Assembly (NCBI GenBank): GCA_907163375.1
Contig: CAJQUW010016166.1
Span: forward strand, 62,001 to 126,000
Source of the DNA: Prostheceraeus crozeri
Taxonomy: Eukaryota > Platyhelminthes > Polycladida > Euryleptidae
DNA length: 64,000 bases
Direction of reading: 5' to 3'
How positions within the stretch are numbered: the stretch's first letter is position 1; every line of letters begins with the position of its first letter. The position numbers and the translations under genes were made by a program. The notes under the pieces were generated by a model, which saw only the letters and a program-made list of their open reading frames with translations, did no database searches and was not told the origin of the DNA. Shown one piece after another: positions 51,331 through 62,539 of this stretch.

Positions 51331-52270
51331 TGGCGCACCATTGTTCAAGAAAATATAATAAAATAGCATAGGTCTAACCATTGAAAATAAAGTGTCGTGC
51401 GGCCGTATCGCAGTAACAAAGCGGGGATTCATATCCAATTTCCATTGAATATGTCAGCGCAGTATTGTCGTTAAAAGACGCACCATTGTTTGGGAGAAGA
51501 ATGGAATCATTTGGAATGTCACATAATTGCTTTACACAATGAAAATTATCCATCCTTTTGTAGTCAATCTTCCGATAACGTTTGGTCGCGATTTTAAAAG
51601 TACAATAGAAACAGACACCCTACAAAGCATAGGAAATTTGTCTGCTAATGTACCTAATTGAAATGAAACTTCGGTAATTGATCTCATTTTGCTTCAAGAG
51701 ACTATAAAAATATGTCTTGTCATTATCACAAAGAGATAAAAGATAGTTGATGTGCTTACCGATAAAAATTTTACACATAACACTGAGTGAATTGCTTCTT
51801 TTTTCATGCAACAAGAATTTGCGTAAGTTTACAATTGTATTATCCTCTCCATTTGGCTCTATGAAATCACTCAAAGAATCTGTAAATTCATGTCTCTCAA
51901 AATATATTCCTCTTCAATTCCTCTCGTAATTTTCTCATCCTCCCTGGCAACGATTGTTTTCTTCTATCTTCAAATTAATCTTGTCTCATTTTGAGAAATA
52001 TATGACGAGAGCGTTTTGACACAACCTTCACTGACAAGAAACACTGTTAAATTAAATAAGTCTTCAGCACATTTGTTTGAAATAGCCATATCGATTATTG
52101 TTGTTGTGTATTGTTTCACGGCATTGCAGCCGGAGTAGGATTTGCTGGATATTTATTCCACGTCTTACAAATGTCTAAGTGGGTGTAGCAGCTGTTTGTT
52201 CTTTAACACATTGTTTTCTTTCAAATGTTTGAGTGGGGATCACAGCTCTTTACTCTGAAATGCTTTTCTT
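51331..52270 (-). other. mirror of the small unknown frames
   Basis: Right-arm counterpart of 38740-39650. It contains the frame 51620-51874 on the minus strand, identical but for one residue. No recognised product. Confidence 0.35.
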
Positions 52271-52817
52271 CATAAATGCGAGAAGCAGATGTTCTCTACA
52301 ATTGGATCATCTGAGTGCAAAGCAGTAGGAACTGCTGGAATTACTAAAACTCCTGAAGATATAACAATTGTAAAAGTACCTAAACTTATTGTTAGGAATA
52401 TGCCAATTCCTTCAAATATTATTAGACACATAATTTTAGTTATCTCATATTTTAAAAACATGAAAAATGGATTTAGAAGACGATTTTAAAAATACCAATT
52501 TTTTTGATGTTGTGGCTTGGAACGGTTATGATTTTAAGGGGCTGAAAATTGTAATTCTCAAATTTTGAGATTCTTAACTTTTATGATTTTCAGTGTCTTT
52601 GAACGGTCATGACTTTGGGAGTAAAATGTCATAATCACAAATTTGAGATTTTGAAAAATTTGAAAAATTGGGTATTTTTAAAAACGTCCAAATTGATGAA
52701 TTTAGGTCTTCATAACCTGAAAAAAGGTTTAAATTCATGAATTTATGTCGTTTTTAAAAATACCATTTTTCTGAATTTGTCTTGTCCTCAAACGGTCTTT
52801 TACCCATTACTTATATA

Positions 52818-53531
52818 TGCTCGGAAGATAACTTAAAATAGCTGTATCTCCGAAAGTATTCATCGTAGCGACATGCGGTTTGTTGCAAACGATTTGTCTC
52901 ATCATTCTCTATCATATGACACCTGAACCATTCTCATGTGACCACGGCAAGTTGGTGGGTGAGCACATGGTCATGTAACATGCCACAAGTGAAAAAATTC
53001 CTAAGTGTGGGAGCTCCAGTGTGGTGAAAATTTTGAAAAATTTAAAACTTCCGAATTTCAATCTGGGACCCTTAACAAAACTTTTTTCATCACTTTTCAC
53101 TGAGCCCCCCCCCTCCCCCCTACCGTTCGGAGAAATTTGATGAAACAAACTTTGGTCAGGGTCCCAGGTCGAAATGCGACATATTGGAAAATTTTCAAAA
53201 TTTTGTCCATACAAAGTCACTCTGACACTTAGGATTTTTTCAGGTGAGCTCCGACACAGACATTCCACCCTCCCAACCTGGCCGGGACACCACGCCAACC
53301 TGGAGAGCGCATCACACACCACCTCTCGCTACGTCGTCGGGCCAGAGGGGGGGACGTCAGACTCGAAGAAACACGGTGGCCGACCACGACCAAATCGTCT
53401 GACAGGAGGGCGGGGGGACGTCAGACTCGAAGCAACACGGCGGCGGACCACGGCCGACCCGTCTGACAGGGGGGGACATCAGCGACGGCGGCCATCTTGC
53501 GCGGTCCAGTGGTGGAGTTTTACTTACTACT
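52818..53531. repeat. terminal part of the outer element, right
   Basis: Continuation of the right arm beyond the nested element, reverse complement of 22312-23033, with the same GC-rich subterminal repeats (53335-53470). Ends ACTTACTACT followed by the ATCATA duplication. Confidence 0.8.
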
Positions 53532-54263
53532 ATCATACTTCATGGCTTGTTCGATTATCACTCTTTATGACTTGTTTGACTATCATTTTTCATGGCTTGT
53601 TCGATTACATACTTCACAGCCTATTTGATTGCGATGCTTGATGGCTGGTTTGATTATCGTGCTTCATGACCTGTTTGAATATCAAATTTCATGGCTTGTT
53701 TGATTATCATACTTCATGACTTTTCTGGTTATCATGCTTCATCACTTGTTTGATTATCGCACTTTTTGACTTCTTTGATCATTATACTTCATGACTTGTT
53801 TTATTATTACACTTCTTGACTTGTTATATTATTATACTTCATGACTTATTTGATCATCATGCTTCATCACTTGTCTGATTATCATACTTCATGCCTTGTT
53901 TGATGATCATTCTTCATGGCTTGTTTGATTGTCATACTTCATAGCCTGTTTAATTATTATGCATCATGACTTGTCTGATTATCATACTTCATGACTTGTT
54001 TGATTATCATTCTTCACAGGCTTTTTGATTTTGATGCTTGATAGCCTGTTTGATTGTTATGCCTCATGGCTTGTTTGATTATCATACTTCATGATCTGCT
54101 TGATTATCATACTTCTTGACTTGTTTGATTATCATACTTCACGCCTTGTTTGATTATCATGCTTCATGACTTGTTTGACTATCATTTTTCATGACCTGCT
54201 TGATTATCATACGTCACAGCTTGTTTGATTACGATGCTTGATGGCTTGTTTGATTATCGCACT
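53532..54263 (+). repeat. 25-bp satellite, block 6
   Basis: Forward copies resume right after the large element, starting inside the unit at ATCATA. From about 54080 it is the second copy of the duplicated segment described at 20661. Confidence 0.85.
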
Positions 54264-54887
54264 TCGCCCTGCCCTAGTCTCTGCTGATGACCTCAGGAGT
54301 TGATGGTTAATATTTAAGTTCCAATCTTGACAATAGTTCTTTGCTTTTATTTCCTGAATAAGAATCTGTTATTTTGACACTATTCCATTCACCTGTAGGG
54401 AACGTTTGATCAGTCCTCTTAAAGATTAAATTTCTCACTTATCTTTTCATCAAAAAAAAATTTCACAACTTCATTTCATTCGGGATTAATTTGATGGGTT
54501 ACGTCTGGCATCACTAATGATTTTGACATGTTGATACAGTATGAGTATGATGGATAGCAGACCTGACCGCCTTTATCTATTTGTAAGGAGAACCAGGTGC
54601 ACGAGCGTTAGGATAGTTAATACCGCTAATTACTATGATAAATTGAAGCGACAATTCTGATAACCTCAGTTGGACAGAATTCACTCGCTGAGTAAGCTTG
54701 CTAAATTCTCTTTTTGTACTTCTCGATGCATGAATTATTAATTGGTATTCCGTAGCGTATTTTCAGTAGCAGTAGTTTCCCCCAGTTTAAACAATAATAT
54801 GAATTGCTTAGAGGGTAGAGTACTTGATAGAGTTTAAACTAATCAACCCTATGTATTTGACCTATTGGTTAGCGTATAACGTTTTAA
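54264..54887. repeat. ~620-bp non-satellite segment, copy 2
   Basis: Nearly identical to 21143-21765; three substitutions were noticed by eye. Confidence 0.75.
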
Positions 54888-55106
54888 TTCATGACCTGCT
54901 TGTTTATCATACTTCATGACCTACTTGATTATCAGACTTCATGGATTGCTTGATTATTATACCTTACAAGTCGTGAAGTACGATAATCAAACAAGTCATG
55001 AAGTATGATTATCAAACAAGTCATGAAGTATGATAATCGAGCAAGCCATGAAGTATGATATTCAAATCAGCTATAAAGTAGGATAGTCAAACATATCATA
55101 CTTTTT
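54888..55106. repeat. 25-bp satellite, block 7, right end of the array
   Basis: Forward to about 54955, then 'accttacaagtcgtgaagta' and inverted copies to about 55106. The array ends at the ~102-bp repeat copy. Confidence 0.8.
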
Positions 55107-55210
55107 GGCTTTGGGGGTCAGTGTTCTGAAAAATGTTTCTACGTTCGAAAATCAAGTTTTAGAAATTTTCATTTTTACACTGGAAAATAACTTGGAAAAT
55201 TTTCTATGTT
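55107..55210. repeat. single copy of the ~102-bp repeat
   Basis: 'gtcagtgttctgaaaaatgt' at 55117 onward, same orientation as the three copies at 2786-3083 on the other side of the satellite. Confidence 0.7.
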
Positions 55211-56249
55211 GGGCCACTAGACTCAGTTGGCTTATAACATGACACAAGCTATTTGAGCGTTGTTTGATTGGAGGGGGGTCATAACGACACTTTTTACACT
55301 ACTTTTGGTTTTCACTTTTTCACCTCTGTCGTTTTGGAGGGGGAGTCACTACATTAAAGTTTGAAGGATCAACCTGATCGGTCGTCCAACCGAAACTCCA
55401 TCCGAATCGCTCCATCCGAAACACTCTGTCGTTTTTGAGGGGGGCGGTTGCGACAGTACGCCTGCGCTACACGCAGAGCAAGGCCCGCGCTGTGTTTTCT
55501 GTGGTAGTATTTTATACTACTTACAGAATGTAATGACGGGAGAGCCTTTGAACGTTTTTGGAAATTGTCGGTGACTAGGAGTGATGATATATGTAAGGGA
55601 AGGTTTTGAATTTGGACGAGGTCGACGGCTGATGATCTACCGAGGGCTGACGTGGCTAGCAGCAGGTTTACATCTACGAGTGGAGTGATACCAACGAAGA
55701 GTCGGTAACGAGGTAAGATCAGGGCTAGTTAGAGCAAAGTGTGTAGTCACTGATAGTAAAGTAAGTTTCAGGAACGGTAAGATCTGCGTCTAGTGGCTTG
55801 GGGTGTAAAGTTTGGAAAAGTAAGTTCTGCATAGTCAACTCACATTTGCAAGCGCTTATTAATATACAAAAACCTGAAAGACCAAAAGAGGAAGAATAAC
55901 ATCAAGTTTGAAAGTAAAGGAATAAAGTTTTATTCGAAGAGATCACGACTTTTGTAATTTGGCCTTCTAGCAGGGATAGAGTGTCAAAAAGCTGTAGCAT
56001 CTGTTGAGGAATTGATGAACATTGCACACATCAAGAAGCACCAAAATTCATTCGAGCTCAAAGCAAAGTGATGCATGTACATGTATTATATGGGAGGTAA
56101 ATACTATGCACGTGGAGTTCTGATCCCTACTATTCATCTTAGTTTAAGAAGTAGGCCCACAAAAGACATGAGGCCTACTTTTCCATGACTGACACCAGAA
56201 ATCGTCATAAATTTCGATAATTTTGCTATTGGTGCGATCTTGTAAATAA
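55211..56249. other. no gene recognised
   Basis: Contains two copies of 'ctctgtcgttttggaggggg'-type sequence (55325, 55425) and a GC-richer stretch at 55440-55510. No convincing frame, RNA gene or transposon end was seen. Confidence 0.45.
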
Positions 56250-57802
56250 ATCTCAGAAATAAGAAGTCAATTTTCTCTCCATGGCTTCGCTTGTTCTCTT
56301 TGGTGGCAGTACATCAAGGAATGACAAAATGATGAGAGGTTTGCATGATATCAACTAAAATCAAAAGTTACACATTGAATACCATTAACAGCTTAATTGA
56401 TTCGCTTTCTATGTAAAATAGAATAGCTATAGCACAAATTTTGGTTGAAACATATACTATCCAAATAATCACATAAGTAGCAAGAGCTGCATCGTGAAAA
56501 CCATTTCAGAATAAAATTACATTGCAAATGATACTTCATTCAATGCCAGTCAAAAAAGAACGTATTGCAACTTCCAATCTTGGAGCTCTACAAAAATGCT
56601 GACACCCCTGCAAAACTTCACGATCGAGTACTTAGTGAGGATAATTGCAGACTACTTCTCTCGACACTGGTAACTGACGTGAGATTTTCCTTCAATAGCA
56701 ATACATACCTGCAACAAGATAGTCTCGCCATGGGCTCACCCCTGAGTGGATAATTCAGCGACATATTTACATGTATGAGTACTGTTGAGAAAAATCTTCA
56801 AAATATATTCAGACAATTGAAATACTACTGCCGCTATGTTGACGACACACTATTGATCGTGAAAAGTCAAGACGAGTGTGAAGTTCTTTTTAAGAAATTC
56901 AACAAGCAACATCCATCAATCAACTTTACTCGGGTGAATGCCCATCATTTCTTAGACATTGAGATGCATCGAGAGGATAATGGTGCAATCACAACTTCCA
57001 ATCTTTGTCACCCAGAATTTACAAGAGAAATCTTGTCAGGACTCTGTTCTACCTTGCAAGGGAATTTTACTCACCAAAACATCTAAATAAAGAATTAGCC
57101 TTTGTTCGGAATGTACTCTTCCGTAATGGTTATCCCTCATGGTAGCCTATATCGAAAAATACTCGCATCCTCCTCCTGAAAAAGTCACCACTGTAAGAAA
57201 GAAGAAATTCTTTGTCGAAATTCAATATTATGGCAAGATAAGTGAAGATCTAGCAAGGAAGATGCGCTCAGATATTGAAATCTCATACTTCCAACTCCAG
57301 GCGATTATGACATACCGTACAAGAACTCTGGCTCCTAACTCGGTCAAAGACGTCATTCCGCCTAGCCAAATACCAATGATCATATACAAATTCGATTGTA
57401 CTTGCAGAGCGAGCTACATTGGCAAAAGCGAACGATGTTTGACCTCCAGGCAGAAGGAGCACATCCCTCCCACCTCAATCCGACATCACACGCCATTTTG
57501 CTGAGTGCTATGAAAAGTCATGTGTCAAAAGTCAATTTTATTCTGAAATGGTTTTCACGATGCAGTTCTTGCTACTAATGTGATTATTTGGATAGTATAT
57601 GCTTAAACCAAAATTTGTGCTATAGATATTCCATTTTACATAGAAAGCGAATCAATTAAACTGCTAATGGTATTCAATGTGAAACTTTTGATTTTAGTTG
57701 ATATCATGCAAACCTCTCATCATTTTTGTCATTCCTTGATGCATTGCCACCAAGAGAACAAGCGAGGCCATGGAGAGAAAATTGACCTCTAATTTCTGAG
57801 AT
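56250..57802 (+). mobile_element. second Penelope-like element remnant with ~270-bp inverted ends
   Basis: Left end 'atctcagaaataagaagtca' and right end '...tgacctctaatttctgagat' are inverted copies of about 270 bp (56250-56520, 57535-57802) with scattered differences. Between them lies about 1 kb of decayed RT plus GIY-YIG coding sequence. As in the first PLE composite, both ends are the same terminal unit facing opposite ways. The family differs from the first element. Confidence 0.75.
56565..57504 (+). pseudogene. PLE reverse transcriptase and GIY-YIG fragment
   Basis: RT blocks: 'FNSNTYLQQDSLAMGSPLSG' (block B region), 'LKYYCRYVDDTLLIVKSQ' (catalytic YVDD), 'NFTRVNAHHFLDIEM' (block D/E). 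After a frame change the GIY-YIG part has 'IYKFDCTCRASYIGKSERCL' and 'SRQKEHIP'. The N-terminal third of the RT and the nuclease C-terminus are missing. At least two stops or frame changes interrupt it. Confidence 0.75.
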
Positions 57803-58203
57803 ATGTTCCATAGTATATTCAGCAGATGTTAAATTGTGTATTTTGGTAGTACAAATACTTGTCTGCTCATATACAGATAAGCTGATGAAACTCCAATTGA
57901 TATATACACGCAAATTATATAAAATATCTACCAGAATTTCCGTTTATATTTCACCATGAGACAAAGACTGAATTCTTCAGAAATGGAAGCAGCAACTTCG
58001 GCCCAATCATCGAGACCATGTCCACGGAAGAGAATGCGATTTCGAAATAATCGATGATGTAATTGAGGACGTCATGACCGGTTAAGGGGATGATGATGAA
58101 TTCAAAACAGAAATGGTGCCCTTACGGAAATGTATCATCAAAAATATCATGATGCCATGACATAAATATGGGTTAATGATATTATTAATGATACAAATAA
58201 AAC
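57803..58203. other. no gene recognised
   Basis: AT-rich. Around 58135-58195 it contains 'aatgatattattaatgatac' and 'atatcatgatgcc' words that reappear on the other side of the fold-back (58665-58830). Confidence 0.4.
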
Positions 58204-58642
58204 TTGAAAATGAAAACTCTCATCGTTTCATGGCCACGCTCGTTCTCTTAGTGAAATACAACGAGAAAGTGATCTAGGTTACAGCATCTCCTTGAAAGTG
58301 TGATCATTCGCCACTTGAAACCGACTCTGTGCTTGCAGAAAGAACGTTTATTTATTCTTAAACTTCTTTGATTTTGTGAAGCTCTACAGTTCATTTTATT
58401 TATTGATCTTTTATGATTTAGGAATTTCACTGTTATTACTGTTTATCCTCGTTAGTACTATCTATGAATCAGTTTTACCCTAATATCTACATATCAAAGC
58501 TTGTAGCTGCATTGGTTGTGAACGAGTTTTATTCATTATCATAGCTTCATGTTTGGAGATGCTGTAACCTAGATCACTTTCTCGTTGTATTTCACTAAGA
58601 GAACGAGCGTGGCCATGAAACGATGAGAGTTTTCATTTTCAA
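58204..58642. mobile_element. 439-bp fold-back element related to the neighbouring PLE ends
   Basis: Inverted repeats of about 95 bp: 'ttgaaaatgaaaactctcat' at the left and 'atgagagttttcattttcaa' at the right, continuing through 'catggccacgctcgttctct'. The latter closely resembles 'catggcttcgcttgttctct' in the ends of the PLE at 56250. No coding sequence. It may be a coding-less derivative with two inverted PLE terminal units. No clear target duplication. Confidence 0.6.
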
Positions 58643-58654
58643 TTTTTTTTGGAA

Positions 58655-58930
58655 GATCGCTCCAACAAACAAGTTAATGATACAAATATCATTTGGTGAA
58701 TGTTAATGATATTTTAATGATATTGTTCATGATATTTCTTGTTCATGATATTTCTAATGATATTTCTGCTGCTGCAAATATCATGAGCATAGTAATGATA
58801 TTTCTTTAATGATTTTATCGTTTCGGAAATGTCATTGAGTGAAATTGACTATATTTTCATGAATGTGAAGCATTTATTGAATATTATATTAAAAGTGCAA
58901 GTGAAATTAAATGATATTTATGTCATCGTC
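58655..58930. repeat. 'aatgatatt' short repeats
   Basis: Many close copies of 'aatgatattt' and 'catgatatttct', forming a low-complexity stretch. No gene. Confidence 0.5.
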
Positions 58931-59137
58931 CTTCATTAACTGTGTCTCGATGCAATAGGCTAGTCGGAGGGCCACGCAGCTTAAATGAGTGCGCAAATTT
59001 TCCAAACCAGAATTCAGAGAAATTGCGCAGATTACGTCATCTCATAATTTATTTGGTAATGTAAATTTCGATTTGGTGGAATTACATTTTTAACTCTCTG
59101 CATTGTCGCTCTCAAGTTGATCATTCAACGCTGAATG

Positions 59138-59821
59138 CATAGAGTAGGTATAGTGTATATTAGGTAGAGTGGTAACTCCGCATTTATTAAATCCCCAATG
59201 TGTATACACTTTCGATTTTATTAAATGAACTCAAGGGAGATCAGGTGGTAATTGACACCAAATGTGAGATATGCAAATTTTTTCAATTTTGCAGAAATTA
59301 CAACGGAATTGAGTGATGATGTGCAACAATGATTTCAATCAAATTTGAAAGATATAAATGAGTCCACATCACTACTCAGATTCAAGAAATGAAAATAAAT
59401 GAAACATGAATTTAGTGAATCATAAAATCATGCCGGTGAAAATTGAATTAAAAACTTGAAATTTCAGCCAAGAACGCACGAATAATATCGCGACTTTTTC
59501 ATGAAGACTTTCATTATAATACAATTCATGAAATTCCCATGATCATCAGCTTAATTTCCGCTTAGCTAGGATGCTTATTATGAAATATACATTCCTTTTG
59601 ATGTCCAACTTGCTTCATACTACTTATGTGGGAGAGTCATCTCGGTAGTAAATAAATTGGCAAATTTTGACTTTTTTCAAAAGTGCTCAAATTTTTTTTT
59701 TGGACTACGGGAACGCAATCTCCGCAAAAAACTGAATCATTTGATATAAAAATTTTCACTGTATACTTTTTTGAATCGACACTCTACCTATATATAACTA
59801 CTCTATGATCCCTACTCTATG
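59138..59821. mobile_element. 684-bp MITE with 8-bp target duplication
   Basis: Begins CATAGAGTAGGTATAGTGTA and ends ...CCCTACTCTATG, with imperfect inverted ends of about 40 bp (shared words 'catagagtagg', 'aggtagagtg'). Flanked by a perfect GCTGAATG duplication (59130-59137, 59822-59829). No frame of note inside. The 8-bp duplication fits hAT-type (or P-like) transposases; the superfamily is not proven by the termini. Confidence 0.75.
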
Positions 59822-59829
59822 GCTGAATG

Positions 59830-61519
59830 AATTAAAATTCCATATTACAGTCCTTATTTCATTTATCACAAGAGTTTTCAATTGAAATTGCATGATATAC
59901 TATATTTTGTTTAACTGCAGCTACACGTACTTTTTGATAATGCAGTAGAGGAGCAATGGGATGGTGGCAGATTTCTTGTTCAGTTTTTATCATTCCGATA
60001 ACTGTCGGAGGCATATTCATTATTGTGAGAGATAAATGTCCAGCAATACAATGCATGTGTAGCAATTGACAAGAGTTCTACTATCCACAATGTGCTGGGA
60101 CTGAATTATTGATGACATAGTTTTATTCATTCAACTTGAGAAGCATCTGACACAAACTCTTCCGATGAACCAATTCGTGTGTTTCTATTGTCATCTGGTG
60201 TATATGCCAACATTCACTTTACTTCAGACCACAATTCACGATGGCATTTATTTCACTTGACTTCAAGCAGGTTGATAACTTTATCGATGACTACTCTGTG
60301 GACTGGGTTAGGAACACATCAGCTGATATATGTTTAACTAATTCACCCCAACCACAAAATTTCACCATAACAACTGAGTGCGCATTTTCGAATTTGTTGA
60401 CCCGGGCCAAATTTAGGATCAGCTGACAAAATGAGAGACTGTTCTACGCATGTAAGCAAGCTTGCTGACACAATTTCCTTGATTGGCAGCTGTACTAACT
60501 TAATCCTTTGACTAAAGTGTCTGTATTTCTACTGAGAAACGTATGACAAAGAAGAAATCATTGAGCAGTAATATCAGCTCCTGAATCTACCGGAGCACGT
60601 TTTGGACTATGTGTTCTGAAAACGATTTTCGACCAACGTCAGAAGAACACTGCAATTGACAACAAATGGTGAGTAGCAATTTATTGTTTTCAGCTATTTT
60701 TTAAGCGAACTAATTAATTAGATTAATTAATTCAGGTTAAAACAATGGGTATTCCGTGAAACAGTATACACTTCCATTTATTATTTAAGCAGCTATCATA
60801 CTTATTCAAGCAGCTATATTTTCGTATATATTCACACCTCAACCATTGTAGTGGAAGCACAATTGATGATTTTATATTGCCACCGTTAAACGGACATTAC
60901 TATCATATTGTATAAGCTTCATTAACACTGAGTATTCACAATTTTCCTATATTATAGAGCACGCTACGAACACTACATCTTAGACAATTTTTCTACGCAT
61001 ATTCAGTGCATAGGTTCCTGTATCTTCGTGTTTAGTAGGCCAGTCTAACACAAGAGGAAGCTACATAACGTGACTATCAATGAACTTCCGCTTTATTTGC
61101 AAAAGAAGATTTATAGGCATATTACAAATTAACAAATTAATTTCAATCACTATACTAGATATTATTTAGCAGCATCTTTGGGAGGTTGTTGAAGTACATT
61201 TATTGCACTCATCCAATTAAGCAGACAATACATCTGCTACTCGCAACTGCTAATTTCTGAACTATATATCAGAACGTCACTCATTAGTACAGTTTGATCT
61301 AGGTAGTAAGCAAATTAAGAGCATCTTTTTTGAAAGAAAGCATTAATTTTCTGCTAAATTTTGATTCTCTTGAGTGCTTTGATTAAAATTATTCACTGAA
61401 ATATATAGCAACATATATTATTGCCACTGATATCATCAAATCTGAGCTAGAGTTAGGTTTATAAGCTTGTAATATAAAAAAGCGCATCAATACCTAGAAA
61501 AGGGGATTATTTAAGGTGG
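59830..61519. other. no gene recognised
   Basis: AT-rich. Short frames at 59859-60065 (minus) and 60241-60426 (plus) have no family resemblance. Nothing else was identified. Confidence 0.4.
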
Positions 61520-61831
61520 TTGAAACCTGCTAGTAATGTTTCCATTCCAAAGTCAACTTTATGGCGAATGTCAAAAAGTTTGAAAGAAAGTACATGTAAC
61601 TCCATCAATGATGTATCAAACCCAGTCGACGATCAGGAACCAATGGAAGATATCATTTATACCGATGATTTAGAATTTGACTTCAGCGTTCCTGAATTAT
61701 CTGATGAAGCCGAACAAATTTTTGATGAAAATGTTTATACGGATCACGTGAATGAAATAGAGGATCATGATGAAACACCGCTGTATGAATCAACAATTTT
61801 TTTGAAAAATATCAAGATGGCTTCAACTTGA
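61520..61831 (+). CDS. acidic open frame, possibly transposase-derived N-terminus
   Basis: 103 codons. 'VSIPKSTLWRMSKSLKES' resembles the 'IPKST..R' helix that precedes transposase-like domains in invertebrate elements. It is followed by a strongly acidic stretch ('YTDDLEFDFSVPELSDEAEQ', 'NEIEDHDETPLYES'). It ends without a catalytic region. It may be an exon or relic of the same kind of gene as 1496-2775; that link is only a resemblance. Confidence 0.35.
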   Translation: MKPASNVSIPKSTLWRMSKSLKESTCNSINDVSNPVDDQEPMEDIIYTDDLEFDFSVPELSDEAEQIFDENVYTDHVNEIEDHDETPLYESTIFLKNIKMAST

Positions 61832-62539
61832 TGATGCATCTCATATAACCTTCAACTTGATGATGCATCTCATATAACTCCCCACTGCGCGACTAACTTT
61901 AAAGATAGTTCCCACCGTCAAGGTGTCTCATTCGGTCATTCCCGACACGTGGTCTTATTTGTAATGGAAGTTTATCTTCAATGCTAGGTAATATAGCATA
62001 TATTGCATGCATATTTTACTGCGCACACACACTTACAAATACAACCATAAATATAAATATAGATCAATATCTTCAACCAGACTTAGAAGCCTAAAAGTTT
62101 CAAAACTGTTCGAGATTTATGCACAATCATATTATTTGTAACAAGATTCTCTTAATTAATTTCAATCATTTTTACGTTACGACCACCAAGCTGGAAAATG
62201 AAATGCAAATGGACATAGTTTACGTTACCAGAATATACTGCACTTGCAGTTCAATGTTCAATAAGTTTAAAATGCGGCATTTTTATTGTCTTAAGGACGT
62301 CCATTATTCATGCTCCTTTAGCCCATGTTTTTCCTTATGAACGACATTATTGGAACATATTAATAGATGAAAATACCCTCTTAACAGACCTCCTGTAAAT
62401 GTGACGAACGCTTAGATATTGCTTGGCACGAACATTTCCAGATAACGGAAAAGCCTTAAGGATAAAGGCCTTAGGTAAGTTTATTAGCCATAGTTATGGT
62501 TCAATATAAGTATCCAATCATCATTGATTATTTTTACAG
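61832..62539. other. no gene recognised; probable upstream or intron sequence
   Basis: A 26-bp direct repeat at 61812-61860 ('ttcaacttgatgatgcatct' twice). Otherwise AT-rich with no supported feature before the first exon at 62540. Confidence 0.4.

Larger units (their letters stand above)
38192..52811. mobile_element. nested palindromic Polinton-like element, 14.6 kb, fossil
   Basis: Ends AGTAATGGGTAAAAGACCG... and ...TTACCCATTACT, flanked by the 6-bp duplication TATATA (38186-38191, 52812-52817). It is the same family as the 5.9-kb element at 5775-11669 (shared terminal sequence and genes). Two arms, 38192 to ~44667 and ~46368 to 52811, are near-identical inverted copies; about 1.7 kb in the centre is single. 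Each arm holds protease, PLA2-integrase, Gly-rich protein, capsid-like protein and a 183-residue protein. No polymerase B or ATPase was seen. Looks mostly whole in the left arm and broken at a few places in the right. Younger than the outer element that it interrupts. Confidence 0.85.
46368..52811. repeat. nested element, right inverted arm
   Basis: Reverse complement of 38192-44667, gene for gene, with scattered single-base differences (for example in the capsid-like and integrase genes) that show the arms have been separate for some time. The inner edge is within the tail of the 183-residue gene. Confidence 0.85.
22312..53531. mobile_element. large palindromic Polinton-type element carrying a nested element
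   Basis: Ends AGTAGTAAGTAAAACTCC... and ...ACTTACTACT, with a perfect 6-bp duplication ATCATA (22306-22311, 53532-53537). It is 31.2 kb including the nested element at 38192-52811, and about 16.6 kb without it. Nearly the whole element is an inverted repeat: left arm 22312 to ~30941; right arm ~31304-38191 continued by 52818-53531; a ~360-bp unpaired centre. Arms differ by scattered substitutions, by repeat length and by one region (36600-36900). Termini and duplication size match Polintons, but capsid, protease, integrase and polymerase genes were not recognised in the outer element's own sequence. Treated as a fossil; it appears broken in several places. Confidence 0.75.

Noticed and set aside
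22312-53531. Both large palindromes explained as assembly or library artefacts
   Set aside because: Each has a perfect 6-bp target duplication at its outer ends and the arms differ by scattered substitutions, repeat lengths and an arm-specific segment, which an artefact would not produce. Read-level confirmation is still wanted.
22312-53531. Outer element as a herpesvirus-Teratorn or other known large DNA-virus fusion
   Set aside because: No capsid, terminase, polymerase or piggyBac-type gene was recognised; only terminus and duplication size suggest Polintons.
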